Origin: an uncultured Oscillospiraceae bacterium
Lineage (GTDB): Bacteria; Bacillota; Clostridia; Oscillospirales; Acutalibacteraceae
Assembly (NCBI GenBank): GCA_900543305.1
Contig: UQQZ01000050.1
Location: 1-18,085 of the forward strand
Reading direction: 5' to 3'
DNA: 18,085 nt
Made by a program: the position numbers and the translations under genes. Below, piece by piece: positions 1 to 6,065 of the stretch. The notes beneath the pieces were generated by a model. The model worked only from the letters and a program-made list of their open reading frames with translations, was not told the origin of the DNA and ran no database searches. Each line of letters starts with the position of its first letter. The first letter of the stretch is position 1.

Positions 1-22
1 CAGAGGGCTTTGCCCGTCTATG

Positions 23-46
23 AAAAACCCCCGGCTTTGCCGGGGG
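23..46 (-). terminator. Intrinsic terminator of the CorC-type transporter gene
   Basis: A perfect 8-bp GC-rich stem (CCCCCGGC / GCCGGGGG) with a TTT loop. Read on the minus strand it is followed by a run of five U. It lies about 17 nt past the stop codon of the minus-strand transporter gene, so it ends that transcript. Confidence 0.9.
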
Positions 47-63
47 ATATTTATTTGGAAGGT

Positions 64-1401
64 TTATTTTTTCTCTTCGGGAGCGGGACGGGAAATCCGC
101 CGGAGAATGGCGCTTTCAATGCGGTGGTCTTCGATTTTCTCCACATGGATGGCCACGTCTCCCACTACCAGGTCCAGCTGTTCTCCGTCCTTGGGAATGG
201 CGTTCAGGTGGGTGACAATGAGACCGCCCAGAGTGTCGTAGTCGTCGCTTTCGGGGAGATCCAGTTCCAGGTCATCCACCAGGCTGTTCATGGAAGCGGA
301 GCCTGCCACCCGCCATACAGCTTCTCCCAGAGGCTGAATTTCCGGTTGTTCCGCCTTGTCGAATTCATCGTAGATGTTGCCCACGATTTCCTCCAACAGG
401 TCCTCCATGGTGATGATCCCTTCGGTGCCCCCGTACTCGTCCACCACGATGGCGATATGTACCTTTTCCCGCTGCATCTCCTTGAACAGGTTGTCCGCCT
501 TGATGGAGTCAGGCACAAAGTAGGCGGAACGCAGCAGGGACTTGATGGGGGTATTTCGCCCGGCATTCCGGTCCAGCAGAAAATCCCGCACATTGAGGAT
601 ACCCAGGATGGTGTCCACGCTTTCCTCGTAGACGGGGAACCGGCTGCGGCCCGTTTCCTGAATGGTTTTCAGAATTTCCTGGTCGGTGGCTTCCAAAGGA
701 AGGGCGTCCACATCGCTGCGGGGGGTCATAGCGGCCCGGACGGAAATGTCCCCAAAGTCGAAGACGTTCTGGATCCATTCCTGTTCATCCTCGTCGATGG
801 CGCCTTTTTCCCCGCCCAGGTCCACCATCATGCGGATCTCATCCTCGGTGACGCTTTCCTCTTCCGCCTCCACTTTCAGCCGGAGCAGCCGCAAAACGGC
901 GTTGGTGGACTTGGACAGGAACCAGATAATGGGACGCATGATGAAAGCCAGGCCGCTGACTACGGCGCAGGCAAATTTGGCCACCTCGTAGGATTTTTGC
1001 ATAGCGATCCGCTTGGGGACCAGTTCCCCGAAGACCAGGGTGAAGTAGGCCAGAATGATGGTGATCAAAATGATGGCGATGGTGTTGAGAACGCCCATGG
1101 GGATTCCCTGAACGCCCAGACCGTAATAGATCCAGTGAACCAGGTAGCCGGAAAAGTTTTCTGCGGCAAAGGCGCTTCCCAGATAGCCTGCCATGGTGAT
1201 GGCCACCTGGATGGTGGCCAAAAAGCCCGAGGGTTCCTCCACCATTTTCAAAAGCTTCCCGGCGGTTTTGTTGCCTTCCTCCTGAAGTTTCCGCAGCTTG
1301 GAACTGTTCAGGGAGACTACGGCCAATTCCGTGGCGGCAAAAAATGCGTTGACTAAAATCAAGATGACCTGCAATAAGATTTGCATGGGGATGGAATTCA
1401 A
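64..1401 (-). CDS. CNNM/CorC (HlyC/CorC) family divalent cation transporter, DUF21-CBS-CorC_HlyC
   Basis: Integral membrane protein of 445 aa with the full family architecture. A DUF21/CNNM membrane domain (about residues 1-190) has hydrophobic segments near 8-28, 60-80, 103-125 and 140-168, with ATELAVVSL and FGELVPKRIAM motifs. A CBS-pair region (about 205-325) contains the MTPRSDVDALP stretch, and a C-terminal CorC_HlyC domain lies at about 345-430. Characterised relatives (MpfA-like proteins, CNNMs) mostly export or otherwise control Mg2+; the ion here is inferred. The start is a TTG: an AAGGAG element sits 9 nt upstream, and the next Met would cut into the first helix. The gene is monocistronic, ends at a strong terminator and is preceded by an attenuator-like leader, described separately. 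Family assignment is firm; substrate and direction of transport are not shown by sequence. Confidence 0.93.
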   Translation of the reverse strand: MNSIPMQILLQVILILVNAFFAATELAVVSLNSSKLRKLQEEGNKTAGKLLKMVEEPSGFLATIQVAITMAGYLGSAFAAENFSGYLVHWIYYGLGVQGIPMGVLNTIAIILITIILAYFTLVFGELVPKRIAMQKSYEVAKFACAVVSGLAFIMRPIIWFLSKSTNAVLRLLRLKVEAEEESVTEDEIRMMVDLGGEKGAIDEDEQEWIQNVFDFGDISVRAAMTPRSDVDALPLEATDQEILKTIQETGRSRFPVYEESVDTILGILNVRDFLLDRNAGRNTPIKSLLRSAYFVPDSIKADNLFKEMQREKVHIAIVVDEYGGTEGIITMEDLLEEIVGNIYDEFDKAEQPEIQPLGEAVWRVAGSASMNSLVDDLELDLPESDDYDTLGGLIVTHLNAIPKDGEQLDLVVGDVAIHVEKIEDHRIESAILRRISRPAPEEKK

Positions 1402-1453
1402 GAAAATACACTCCTTTATTTGGGTAAAAGCTCAAAATCGGGGGAGGAAGTTT

Positions 1454-1585
1454 TCAGTTCCGGTTGTAAAACCTGCCGATTAAATGCAAAAAAGCATAAC
1501 CTGCCGTGGGAATCCACTGCAAGTTATGCTGTTCTCGTTGATAGGTGGCAAGAGCACTGGGCGGGTGACCGTCGCCGTCGTCCAT
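1454..1585 (-). CDS. Putative regulatory leader peptide (43 aa), acidic/proline-rich N-terminus
   Basis: A short ORF that begins about 32 nt after the predicted transcription start. It has a purine-rich GAGAGG site 11 nt before its ATG. It starts MDDGDGHPPSA and so places three Asp and two Pro within the first nine codons. This resembles E. coli MgtL (which begins MEPDP), where acidic and proline residues early in the chain destabilise the translating ribosome when Mg2+ is low. The remaining codons run straight across both arms of the terminator at 1488-1530. No homologue is claimed, and an open frame of this length could arise by chance. Placement, ribosome site and composition are what is seen; function is inferred. 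Confidence 0.45.
   Translation of the reverse strand: MDDGDGHPPSALATYQREQHNLQWIPTAGYAFLHLIGRFYNRN
1488..1530 (-). terminator. Leader terminator (attenuator) upstream of the CorC-type transporter
   Basis: On the minus strand AGCATAACTTGC pairs with GCAGGTTATGCT (12 bp, one G-U). Inside this, after one mismatch, CCAC pairs with GTGG around an ATTC loop. A run of six U follows. It lies about 87 nt upstream of the transporter start codon and inside the leader ORF, so transcription must pass it for the transporter to be expressed. Confidence 0.85.
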
Positions 1586-1623
1586 GTCTGTAGAAACCTC
1601 TCTTTAAAGTTGATGACATTCTC

Positions 1624-1652
1624 ATTATAGAGAACAACCCCCAGCTTGTCAA
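1624..1652 (-). promoter_or_regulatory. Consensus vegetative promoter for the CorC-type transporter
   Basis: Minus-strand TTGACA (1652-1647) and TATAAT (1629-1624) are separated by 17 bp, an exact match to the sigma-70/SigA consensus. The predicted start is near 1618. A promoter this strong in front of a terminator-bearing leader suggests that control is exercised after initiation. Confidence 0.9.
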
Positions 1653-1729
1653 CGGGTTTCCGGAATTAAGTCCGGTCCTTGTTTTTCGGGGATATCCGGT
1701 GTATTCTGGTGCCAAAGGAGATGATTTTC

Positions 1730-2239
1730 GTGAAAAAAACATTGGCTCTGTTTTCCGCATTGTGGTTGGTGCTCCTTTGCGCCGGATGCAAAGGGGAAGA
1801 AGCTTCCCTGCCGGAGGTTTTGGGCGTCACCTTGACAGATTCCAGCCCCGTGGAATATTGGGACAATCACGGCGCCATGAGCGATGGCGTCTCTTACTGG
1901 AAGGTGGAACTTTCTCAGAAAGATGCCGATGCCCTGGAAGAGAGAGCCCAAACCGGGGAGGGCTGGCACCCCTTGCCGGTTAATGAGGACATGGAGACGC
2001 TGCTCTACGGCCGTCAATGGCAGGAGGGCACAGAGTCCTTTGGCTCCGGCCCCTATCTTACCGACAAGGACGGCCAACCCCTCCTGCCCCAGGTAAAAGA
2101 GGGCTACTGGTTCTTTTACGACGATCAGACGGAAACTTACGAAACGGCAGGTGTGACGGAAAGAGCTTCCCTGAATATTACCGCCGCCGTGTATGACAGC
2201 CAGACCCGCACTTTGACCTGCGGAAAACTGGACACCTGA
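1730..2239 (+). CDS. Putative lipoprotein of unknown function
   Basis: A 169-aa protein with a short basic N-terminus (MKKT), a hydrophobic stretch at 5-16 and a lipobox-like LLCAGC ending at Cys20. The -3 position is Cys rather than the usual Leu, so lipidation is likely but not textbook. The mature part is acidic, rich in Trp and Tyr (YWDNHGAMSDGVSYWKVELS, YWFFYDDQTETYETAG), and matches no family I recognise. The GTG start is preferred because AAAGGAG ends 9 nt before it; the ATG at 1721 abuts that site too closely, and starts further upstream would bury the signal peptide. The gene stands alone, divergent from the transporter and convergent with the Gx operon. A weak promoter-like TTGTTT-17-TATTCT lies just ahead, but it would leave almost no leader. 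Confidence 0.75.
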   Translation: MKKTLALFSALWLVLLCAGCKGEEASLPEVLGVTLTDSSPVEYWDNHGAMSDGVSYWKVELSQKDADALEERAQTGEGWHPLPVNEDMETLLYGRQWQEGTESFGSGPYLTDKDGQPLLPQVKEGYWFFYDDQTETYETAGVTERASLNITAAVYDSQTRTLTCGKLDT

Positions 2240-2248
2240 GAAAAAGAA

Positions 2249-2277
2249 AAGGCCGGGGGTTTCCCGGTCTTTTTTTT
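2249..2277. terminator. Bidirectional terminator between the lipoprotein gene and the Gx operon
   Basis: GGCCGGG pairs with CCCGGTC (one G-U) and is followed by a run of eight T on the plus strand. On the minus strand the same hairpin is followed by CCTTTTCTTTTTC. It lies between two convergent genes, 10 nt beyond each stop codon, and probably serves both. Confidence 0.85.
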
Positions 2278-2287
2278 GTGGGTCTCC

Positions 2288-2797
2288 TCAGAGGAAGAGA
2301 TTTTTGCGCAGTTTTTCCAGAGGGGGTAACGTGAGCTTGAGCACCAGCCCGGTGAGCAACCCTGTCAGCACCCCGAATAGCAGCAGGAAGGGAATGTAAA
2401 AGAGCACGCTGGTGCTGGTGAGAAAATAGGCGGCGCAAAGCTGAGCGGCATTGTGGGCCAAGGCCCCGCAGATTCCCACTCCCCCCAGGGAAGCTCCCGT
2501 TTTTTTCAGCAGGAACCACATGAGAAAGGTGCTGCACACCCCGCCGGACAGGCTCATGATTCCCGCCACAACGCCGCGGGTCATCAGGGCGAACAGCCCC
2601 TTGAAGACCGCCAGAAACAGAGCGCTGGGCAGGCCCAGGCTCCCGGCGGCGTACATGGTGGCAATGTTGGAAAGTCCCAGCTTGGCCCCGGGAGGCATCA
2701 TGGGGAGAGGGGGCAGAAGCCCTTCCAAAAAAGAGAGAGCCAAGGCCAAGGCCGCCAACATTCCGGTAAAGGCCACACGGCCGGACGCTTGTTTCAT
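2288..2797 (-). CDS. Gx transporter family membrane protein (heptaprenyl diphosphate synthase component I-like)
   Basis: A 169-aa, very hydrophobic protein with about five membrane segments and the family motif PPGAKLGLSN (residues 35-44) after the first helix. Homologues are labelled Gx transporter or Hpre_diP_synt_I; the old link to prenyl synthase is doubtful and the fold is that of an ECF substrate-binding (S) component. Its ATG follows AAAGGAGG by 6 nt. It is the third gene of the ApbE / NusG-II / Gx operon. This gene set recurs in Bacillota beside flavin-based extracytosolic electron transfer, so a quinone, flavin or prenyl-precursor transport role is plausible but unproven. The family call is firm and the substrate is unknown. 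Confidence 0.85.
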   Translation of the reverse strand: MKQASGRVAFTGMLAALALALSFLEGLLPPLPMMPPGAKLGLSNIATMYAAGSLGLPSALFLAVFKGLFALMTRGVVAGIMSLSGGVCSTFLMWFLLKKTGASLGGVGICGALAHNAAQLCAAYFLTSTSVLFYIPFLLLFGVLTGLLTGLVLKLTLPPLEKLRKNLFL

Positions 2798-2818
2798 GAA
2801 AGTCCTCCTTTCCGGGGA

Positions 2819-3205
2819 TCAATAGACGGTGGCGTCCACCCCGTTTCCGCCACCCTCCAGCCGGAGACTGACCCGGGCGGGAAGGCAAAGGGCGGTTTCC
2901 CCGGCCCGGGTCAGGGTTCCCGTTTGGACGCAGACCTGGTCGGGGCAGGTGGAGGAAGAGATCTCCGCTCCTTGGGGGGAAAGGGTCACGGTGAGCTGAA
3001 TCCCGTCTTCCCCTTGGACGGACAGGGTTTCCGGTTCTGTCAGCTGGGAAAGATCCCGTTCCCAAAGGACCTGGCCATCCCGTTCCAAAATGGCCACCGT
3101 CCCTTGAGGGGTCAGGGAGAGAAAGAAATACAGGGCCCCGGCAGCGGCCAGCAGCAAAGCGCACAGGAGTAAAGTCAAAGGGGTGAAAAACCGTTTTTCC
3201 TCCAT
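2819..3205 (-). CDS. NusG domain II-containing membrane-anchored protein
   Basis: A 128-aa protein with one N-terminal membrane helix (about residues 9-30) and an exported beta domain of the NusG-II type. The hallmark cysteine pattern is present: CPDQVC (Cys87, Cys92) and CLPARV (Cys107). The name comes from fold similarity only; the protein has none of the transcription domain of NusG. Its ATG lies 8 nt past the apbE stop with a short GAGG element, so translation is probably coupled. Such proteins nearly always sit between ApbE and Gx-family genes in Clostridia, which suggests an extracytosolic redox role, perhaps cofactor or thiol based. That role is inferred. Confidence 0.85.
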   Translation of the reverse strand: MEEKRFFTPLTLLLCALLLAAAGALYFFLSLTPQGTVAILERDGQVLWERDLSQLTEPETLSVQGEDGIQLTVTLSPQGAEISSSTCPDQVCVQTGTLTRAGETALCLPARVSLRLEGGGNGVDATVY

Positions 3206-3212
3206 GGCCGCC

Positions 3213-4274
3213 TCACAGTACCCCGGCCAGGGTGTAGCCGTCCACGTTGAGGGTGAACTGGTCTTTCAGGCTTTCGGTGACATAGATCTGGTGATCCTCC
3301 GTAATGAAGATGGCTCCTTGGGCAAATTCTTCCAGCAAGGGCTGGCTGTCCTCCATGCCCATCACAAAACAGGCGGTGGACAGAGCATCGCTGAGGACGC
3401 CGCTGTCGCTCCAGACAGTGACGGAGAGAAGGCCGGTGTCCGCAGGATATCCGGTATCCGGATCCAGCAGGTGGTGATAGGTGACCCCGTCCTGGGTAAA
3501 CTGTTTTTCATAGCTGCCGGAGGTGGAGAGAAATCCGGAGGGAATGGAGATTTCTCCCAGGGAGCCTTCGGAATCCGGGTCCCGCAGGGCCACATACCAG
3601 GGTTTTCCCGAGGGCTTTTCCCCCCATACGCCTACGCTTCCTCCCACGGAAACCACGGCACGATCCACACCGGCTTCCTGGTAGGCGGACACGGCGGCGT
3701 CACAGGCAGCTCCTTTTCCTACGGCACCCAGATCCAGGGCCGTTCCTGTTTTCCGCAGGGCGGCGGTGCCGTCCTCCAGCAGGGACAGGGAGGTGTAGTC
3801 CACCTTGGGCAGGAAAGACGCAATGGTTTCCTGGCTGGGAAGATGGGGATCCTCGTCAAAGTCCCACAGCCAGCTGATGGGCGCGATGGTGATGTCAAAG
3901 GCGCCGTTGCTTGCCTCGCACACGTCCAGAGACGTACGCAGAATGTCCCAGGTGGTTTCGTCAATGGAGATAAACTCCTGACCGGCCTCCTCATTGAGGC
4001 GGGCCACGTCGCTGCCTTCCACCCGCCAGGAAATCAGGTTTTCCAACTGGGACACGGCGGAGGAAGCGGCTTCTGCCCCTTCCTGGGCGTTGTCTCCATA
4101 GACGGTTTGCTGCACATAGGAGCCCATGGAGTAGGTGGTCAGGGAATAGCCCTGGTCACCTGGGTTCAGGTTGATCCACAGGGCCGCGCCCAACAGAACC
4201 ACTCCCAGAAGGACCAGACCCAGGGAAAGTCTGCGGGCAGTTTTTTCGGAAATGCGGTTAAGCCATTGTTTCAT
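3213..4274 (-). CDS. apbE: FAD:protein FMN transferase (ApbE family), membrane anchored
   Basis: ApbE attaches FMN covalently, through phosphoester-threonyl bonds, to extracytosolic proteins such as RnfG/NqrC-type and FMN-bind domain proteins. This 353-aa copy has an N-terminal membrane helix (about 17-36) with no lipobox cysteine, so it should be anchored facing outward. The family motifs are present: LDLGAVGKGAACD (180-192), HHLLDPDTGYP (267-277) and SDALSTACFVMG (295-306). The length is normal. The ATG is preceded by AAGGAA at 7 nt. It is the first gene of a three-gene minus-strand operon with the NusG-II and Gx proteins. No flavinylation target lies in the window, so the acceptor must be encoded elsewhere. 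A small-substrate ApbE variant is the less likely alternative. Confidence 0.93.
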   Translation of the reverse strand: MKQWLNRISEKTARRLSLGLVLLGVVLLGAALWINLNPGDQGYSLTTYSMGSYVQQTVYGDNAQEGAEAASSAVSQLENLISWRVEGSDVARLNEEAGQEFISIDETTWDILRTSLDVCEASNGAFDITIAPISWLWDFDEDPHLPSQETIASFLPKVDYTSLSLLEDGTAALRKTGTALDLGAVGKGAACDAAVSAYQEAGVDRAVVSVGGSVGVWGEKPSGKPWYVALRDPDSEGSLGEISIPSGFLSTSGSYEKQFTQDGVTYHHLLDPDTGYPADTGLLSVTVWSDSGVLSDALSTACFVMGMEDSQPLLEEFAQGAIFITEDHQIYVTESLKDQFTLNVDGYTLAGVL

Positions 4275-4298
4275 AGATTGTTTCCTTGTCTGTCATTC

Positions 4299-4320
4299 GG
4301 CCGGAATGCCGGCCTTTTTT
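4299..4320 (+). other. GC-rich hairpin with T-run in the apbE 5' leader, terminator-like on the plus strand
   Basis: A perfect 6-bp stem (GGCCGG / CCGGCC) with an AATG loop is followed by six T on the plus strand. On the minus strand it lies in the 5' UTR of apbE, preceded rather than followed by the homopolymer, so it would not terminate apbE. It could stop antisense transcription entering the operon promoter. No plus-strand gene ends here. Confidence 0.4.
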
Positions 4321-4342
4321 CCGGAAAGCCCGGTTGGGGACT

Positions 4343-4371
4343 ATTGTAGCACGGATCGGCCCATTTGAAAA
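4343..4371 (-). promoter_or_regulatory. Promoter of the apbE-NusG-II-Gx operon
   Basis: On the minus strand TTTTCA (4371-4366), a 17-bp spacer and TACAAT (4348-4343). The -10 matches consensus at five of six and the -35 at four of six. The predicted leader of about 60 nt carries the 4299-4320 hairpin. Confidence 0.65.
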
Positions 4372-4390
4372 GCCGCCGGTGGATGGAGAG

Positions 4391-4431
4391 AAAAACCAAT
4401 GGGAGCAGGGCCGAAGCCCTGCTCCCATTGG
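4391..4431 (-). terminator. Terminator of the cytidylate-kinase-like gene
   Basis: A perfect 16-bp stem at 4396-4411 and 4416-4431 with a four-base loop. On the minus strand it is followed by five U. It lies about 60 nt past the stop codon of the minus-strand kinase-like gene and upstream of the apbE promoter. Confidence 0.92.
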
Positions 4432-4489
4432 TGAATGAGAATATTAGGGGTAAAGTCCCAGAGAGAAGGGACCAGAAATAGGCGGAACG

Positions 4490-5107
4490 TTATTTGTCCA
4501 GTTTCTGAGCGGCATCGATCAGCAGGTCCACCGCCAAGTCTACGGAGAACCGGGAGGTATCGATGGTGATGTCGTAATTGAGCAGGTCATCCCAGCGGTT
4601 GTTGGAATAGAAGTTGTAGTAGTTGGCCCGCTGTTTATCCTTTTTGGTGACAAAGTCGGGAGCTTTCTTCTCTTCGCAGAGACCCCTGCTCACAATGCGC
4701 TGGATCCGGGCAGCCTTGTTGGCGTGGACGAACACGTTGAGGCAATTCTCGTGATCCCGCAGAATGTAGTCGGCGCAGCGGCCGATGATGACGCAGGGAC
4801 CTTCCGCAGCGGCTTTTTTGATGATGTCCGACTGAATGATAAAGAGCTTGTCGTTGATGGGCATTTCATTGATGCCGGGAACCCGGGCGCCGAAGGCGTA
4901 GCTGCCCATCACCATGGAATACAAGAGGCTGCTGGTGGCCTTCTCGTCAGCGTCGGCGAACACCTCCTCTGAAAGGCCGCTTTTCTTGGCGGCCATAGCG
5001 ATGAGGGCCTTGTCGTAGAAGGGAATATTGAGTTTTTTGGCCAACTTTTCCCCCACCTCGTGACCCCCGCTTCCGTACTGGCGTGCGATGGTAATGACAG
5101 GCAGCAT
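4490..5107 (-). CDS. Cytidylate kinase-like family protein
   Basis: A 205-aa soluble P-loop protein of the Cytidylate_kin2 (AAA_26) type. The N-terminus ITIARQYGSGGHEVGEKLAK carries the atypical nucleotide-binding loop of this family, and a later IIGRCADYIL motif is also characteristic. These proteins resemble CMP kinase but usually coexist with a true Cmk in Clostridia, and their physiological substrate is not established. Met1 follows AAGGAGG by 7 nt. A good promoter and a strong terminator make it a single-gene unit, divergent from the two-component system with about 270 nt between the start codons. The family is firm; a role as housekeeping CMP kinase is not claimed. Confidence 0.88.
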   Translation of the reverse strand: MLPVITIARQYGSGGHEVGEKLAKKLNIPFYDKALIAMAAKKSGLSEEVFADADEKATSSLLYSMVMGSYAFGARVPGINEMPINDKLFIIQSDIIKKAAAEGPCVIIGRCADYILRDHENCLNVFVHANKAARIQRIVSRGLCEEKKAPDFVTKKDKQRANYYNFYSNNRWDDLLNYDITIDTSRFSVDLAVDLLIDAAQKLDK

Positions 5108-5183
5108 AGTGATTCCTCCTTATATATATGATCCAGTTCTAGAGAAATGCATAGGAAAATTTATGGGGATTTTATCCAGTTTT

Positions 5184-5212
5184 ATGATACTCATTTTTTG
5201 AAGAAAAGTCAA
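5184..5212 (-). promoter_or_regulatory. Promoter of the cytidylate-kinase-like gene
   Basis: Minus-strand TTGACT (5212-5207), 17-bp spacer, TATCAT (5189-5184); each hexamer matches consensus at five of six positions. It gives a leader of about 70 nt ending in the AAGGAGG site. Confidence 0.75.
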
Positions 5213-5258
5213 CAGGGAAAGAGAAAGAAAATTTCCGAAAAGGGGCAAATCCCCTCCC

Positions 5259-5287
5259 TTGAAAAAAGGAAAGCCTTGGGATATACT
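5259..5287 (+). promoter_or_regulatory. Promoter of the two-component system
   Basis: TTGAAA (5259-5264), 17-bp spacer and TATACT (5282-5287). The predicted start is near 5294, giving a leader of about 88 nt to the response regulator ATG. The direct repeats at 5305-5326 lie just downstream of the start. Confidence 0.75.
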
Positions 5288-5304
5288 TTAGGAAAAACCA
5301 AGTG

Positions 5305-5326
5305 TTTCGAAAGCGTTCCGAAAGCC
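5305..5326 (+). repeat. Tandem 11-bp direct repeats, possible OmpR-type operator
   Basis: TTTCGAAAGCG is followed directly by TTCCGAAAGCC, matching at 9 of 11 positions with an 11-bp period. A similar TTTCCGAAAAG occurs at 5232-5242, upstream of the -35. OmpR/PhoB-family regulators commonly bind tandem direct repeats about one helical turn apart, so this is a candidate autoregulatory site for the adjacent regulator. The link is inferred from position and spacing only. Confidence 0.35.
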
Positions 5327-5381
5327 TTCACCGGGGGTTCACAAAGGGGTGATATCCTTGGATAAGAAAGGGAGTGGGTAC

Positions 5382-6065
5382 ATGTACCGGATTTTGGTGG
5401 TAGACGATGAAGAAAAAATTCGGATGTTGATTCGCAAGTACGCCGAATTTGAAGGCAACCAGGTGACCGAGGCGGAAAACGGCATGGAAGCCGTAGAGCT
5501 TTGCCGGCGGAATCCGGACCAGTTTGATATCATCATCATGGATGTGATGATGCCAGAGCTGGATGGATTTTCCGCTGTGGCGGAGATCCGCAAAACGTGT
5601 TCGGCCCCTGTGCTGATGCTGTCAGCGCGGGGAGAGGAATACGACAAAATCCACGGGTTTGAGCTGGGGGTGGATGACTATGTGGTCAAGCCCTTCTCCC
5701 CCAAAGAATTGATGATGCGGGTTACCGCCATCATGAACCGCGTGCGTCCCCAGCAGGAGATCACCCGGCGGAATGTGGTGTCCTTTGAAGGACTGTCCAT
5801 TGACTTTGACGCCCGGATTGTCACCGTAGACGGACAGCGGGCAGATCTGTCTCCCAAGGAATATGATCTGCTGGTGTACATGGCTCGGAACAAGAACATC
5901 GCCCTGACCCGAGAGATGCTCATCACCAACGTGTGGGGCTACGATTTTTACGGGGACGACAGAACCCTGGACACCCACATCAAGCTGCTGCGCCGGAGCC
6001 TGGGGCCCTACAGCAAATTTATTGTCACCCTGCGGGGCGTAGGCTACCGGTTCGAGGTGGGATAA
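5382..6065 (+). CDS. OmpR/PhoB-family response regulator
   Basis: A 227-aa two-domain regulator. The N-terminal receiver begins MYRILVVDDEEKIRM with the acidic pair, has the phosphoacceptor Asp54 in IIIMDVMMPELDGF, and the conserved Lys in VDDYVVKPFSPKEL. The C-terminal winged-helix domain (about 130-227) contains LSPKEYDLLVYMARN, the typical NVWGYDFYGDDRTLDTHIK recognition region and LRGVGYRFEVG. The ATG at 5382 is chosen because GGGAG lies 7 nt upstream and the receiver starts at once; the in-frame GTG at 5349 would add an unconserved extension. It is transcribed with the histidine kinase, whose start codon follows its stop directly. The signal is unknown; nearby genes give no firm clue. 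Confidence 0.95.
   Translation: MYRILVVDDEEKIRMLIRKYAEFEGNQVTEAENGMEAVELCRRNPDQFDIIIMDVMMPELDGFSAVAEIRKTCSAPVLMLSARGEEYDKIHGFELGVDDYVVKPFSPKELMMRVTAIMNRVRPQQEITRRNVVSFEGLSIDFDARIVTVDGQRADLSPKEYDLLVYMARNKNIALTREMLITNVWGYDFYGDDRTLDTHIKLLRRSLGPYSKFIVTLRGVGYRFEVG

Larger units (their letters stand above)
1402..1618 (-). promoter_or_regulatory. Attenuator-type 5' leader of the CorC-type transporter gene
   Basis: About 215 nt lie between the predicted transcription start (near 1618) and the TTG start of the transporter. In order on the minus strand the leader holds a GAGAGG ribosome site (1597-1602), a short ORF (1585-1454) and a complete intrinsic terminator (1530-1488) inside that ORF; then comes the transporter's own Shine-Dalgarno. 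A terminator placed before the gene it would silence is the mark of a leader that senses something. I compared it with what I know of the M-box, yybP-ykoY (Mn2+), NiCo and guanidine riboswitches and did not recognise their conserved cores. A translated leader is the simplest reading; a new aptamer is the alternative. Confidence 0.65.

Noticed and set aside
10..1356. Long plus-strand open frame (448 codons) opposite the CorC-type transporter gene
   Set aside because: Its translation has no recognisable domain and is a His/Gly/Val-rich shadow of the real minus-strand gene, which has motifs, a ribosome site and a terminator.
1488..1618. M-box, Mn2+ (yybP-ykoY), NiCo or guanidine riboswitch in the transporter leader
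   Set aside because: The leader is the right size and has a terminator, but I could not find the conserved core of any of these classes. A covariance-model search would settle it.
4391..4431. The perfect 16-bp inverted repeat as a mobile-element end or operator
   Set aside because: Its position after the minus-strand gene and the U-run that follows are fully explained by an intrinsic terminator; there is no transposase or second copy.
4490..5107. Naming the kinase-like gene cmk
   Set aside because: The P-loop region ARQYGSGGHEVG and overall pattern match the Cytidylate_kin2 family rather than housekeeping CMP kinase.
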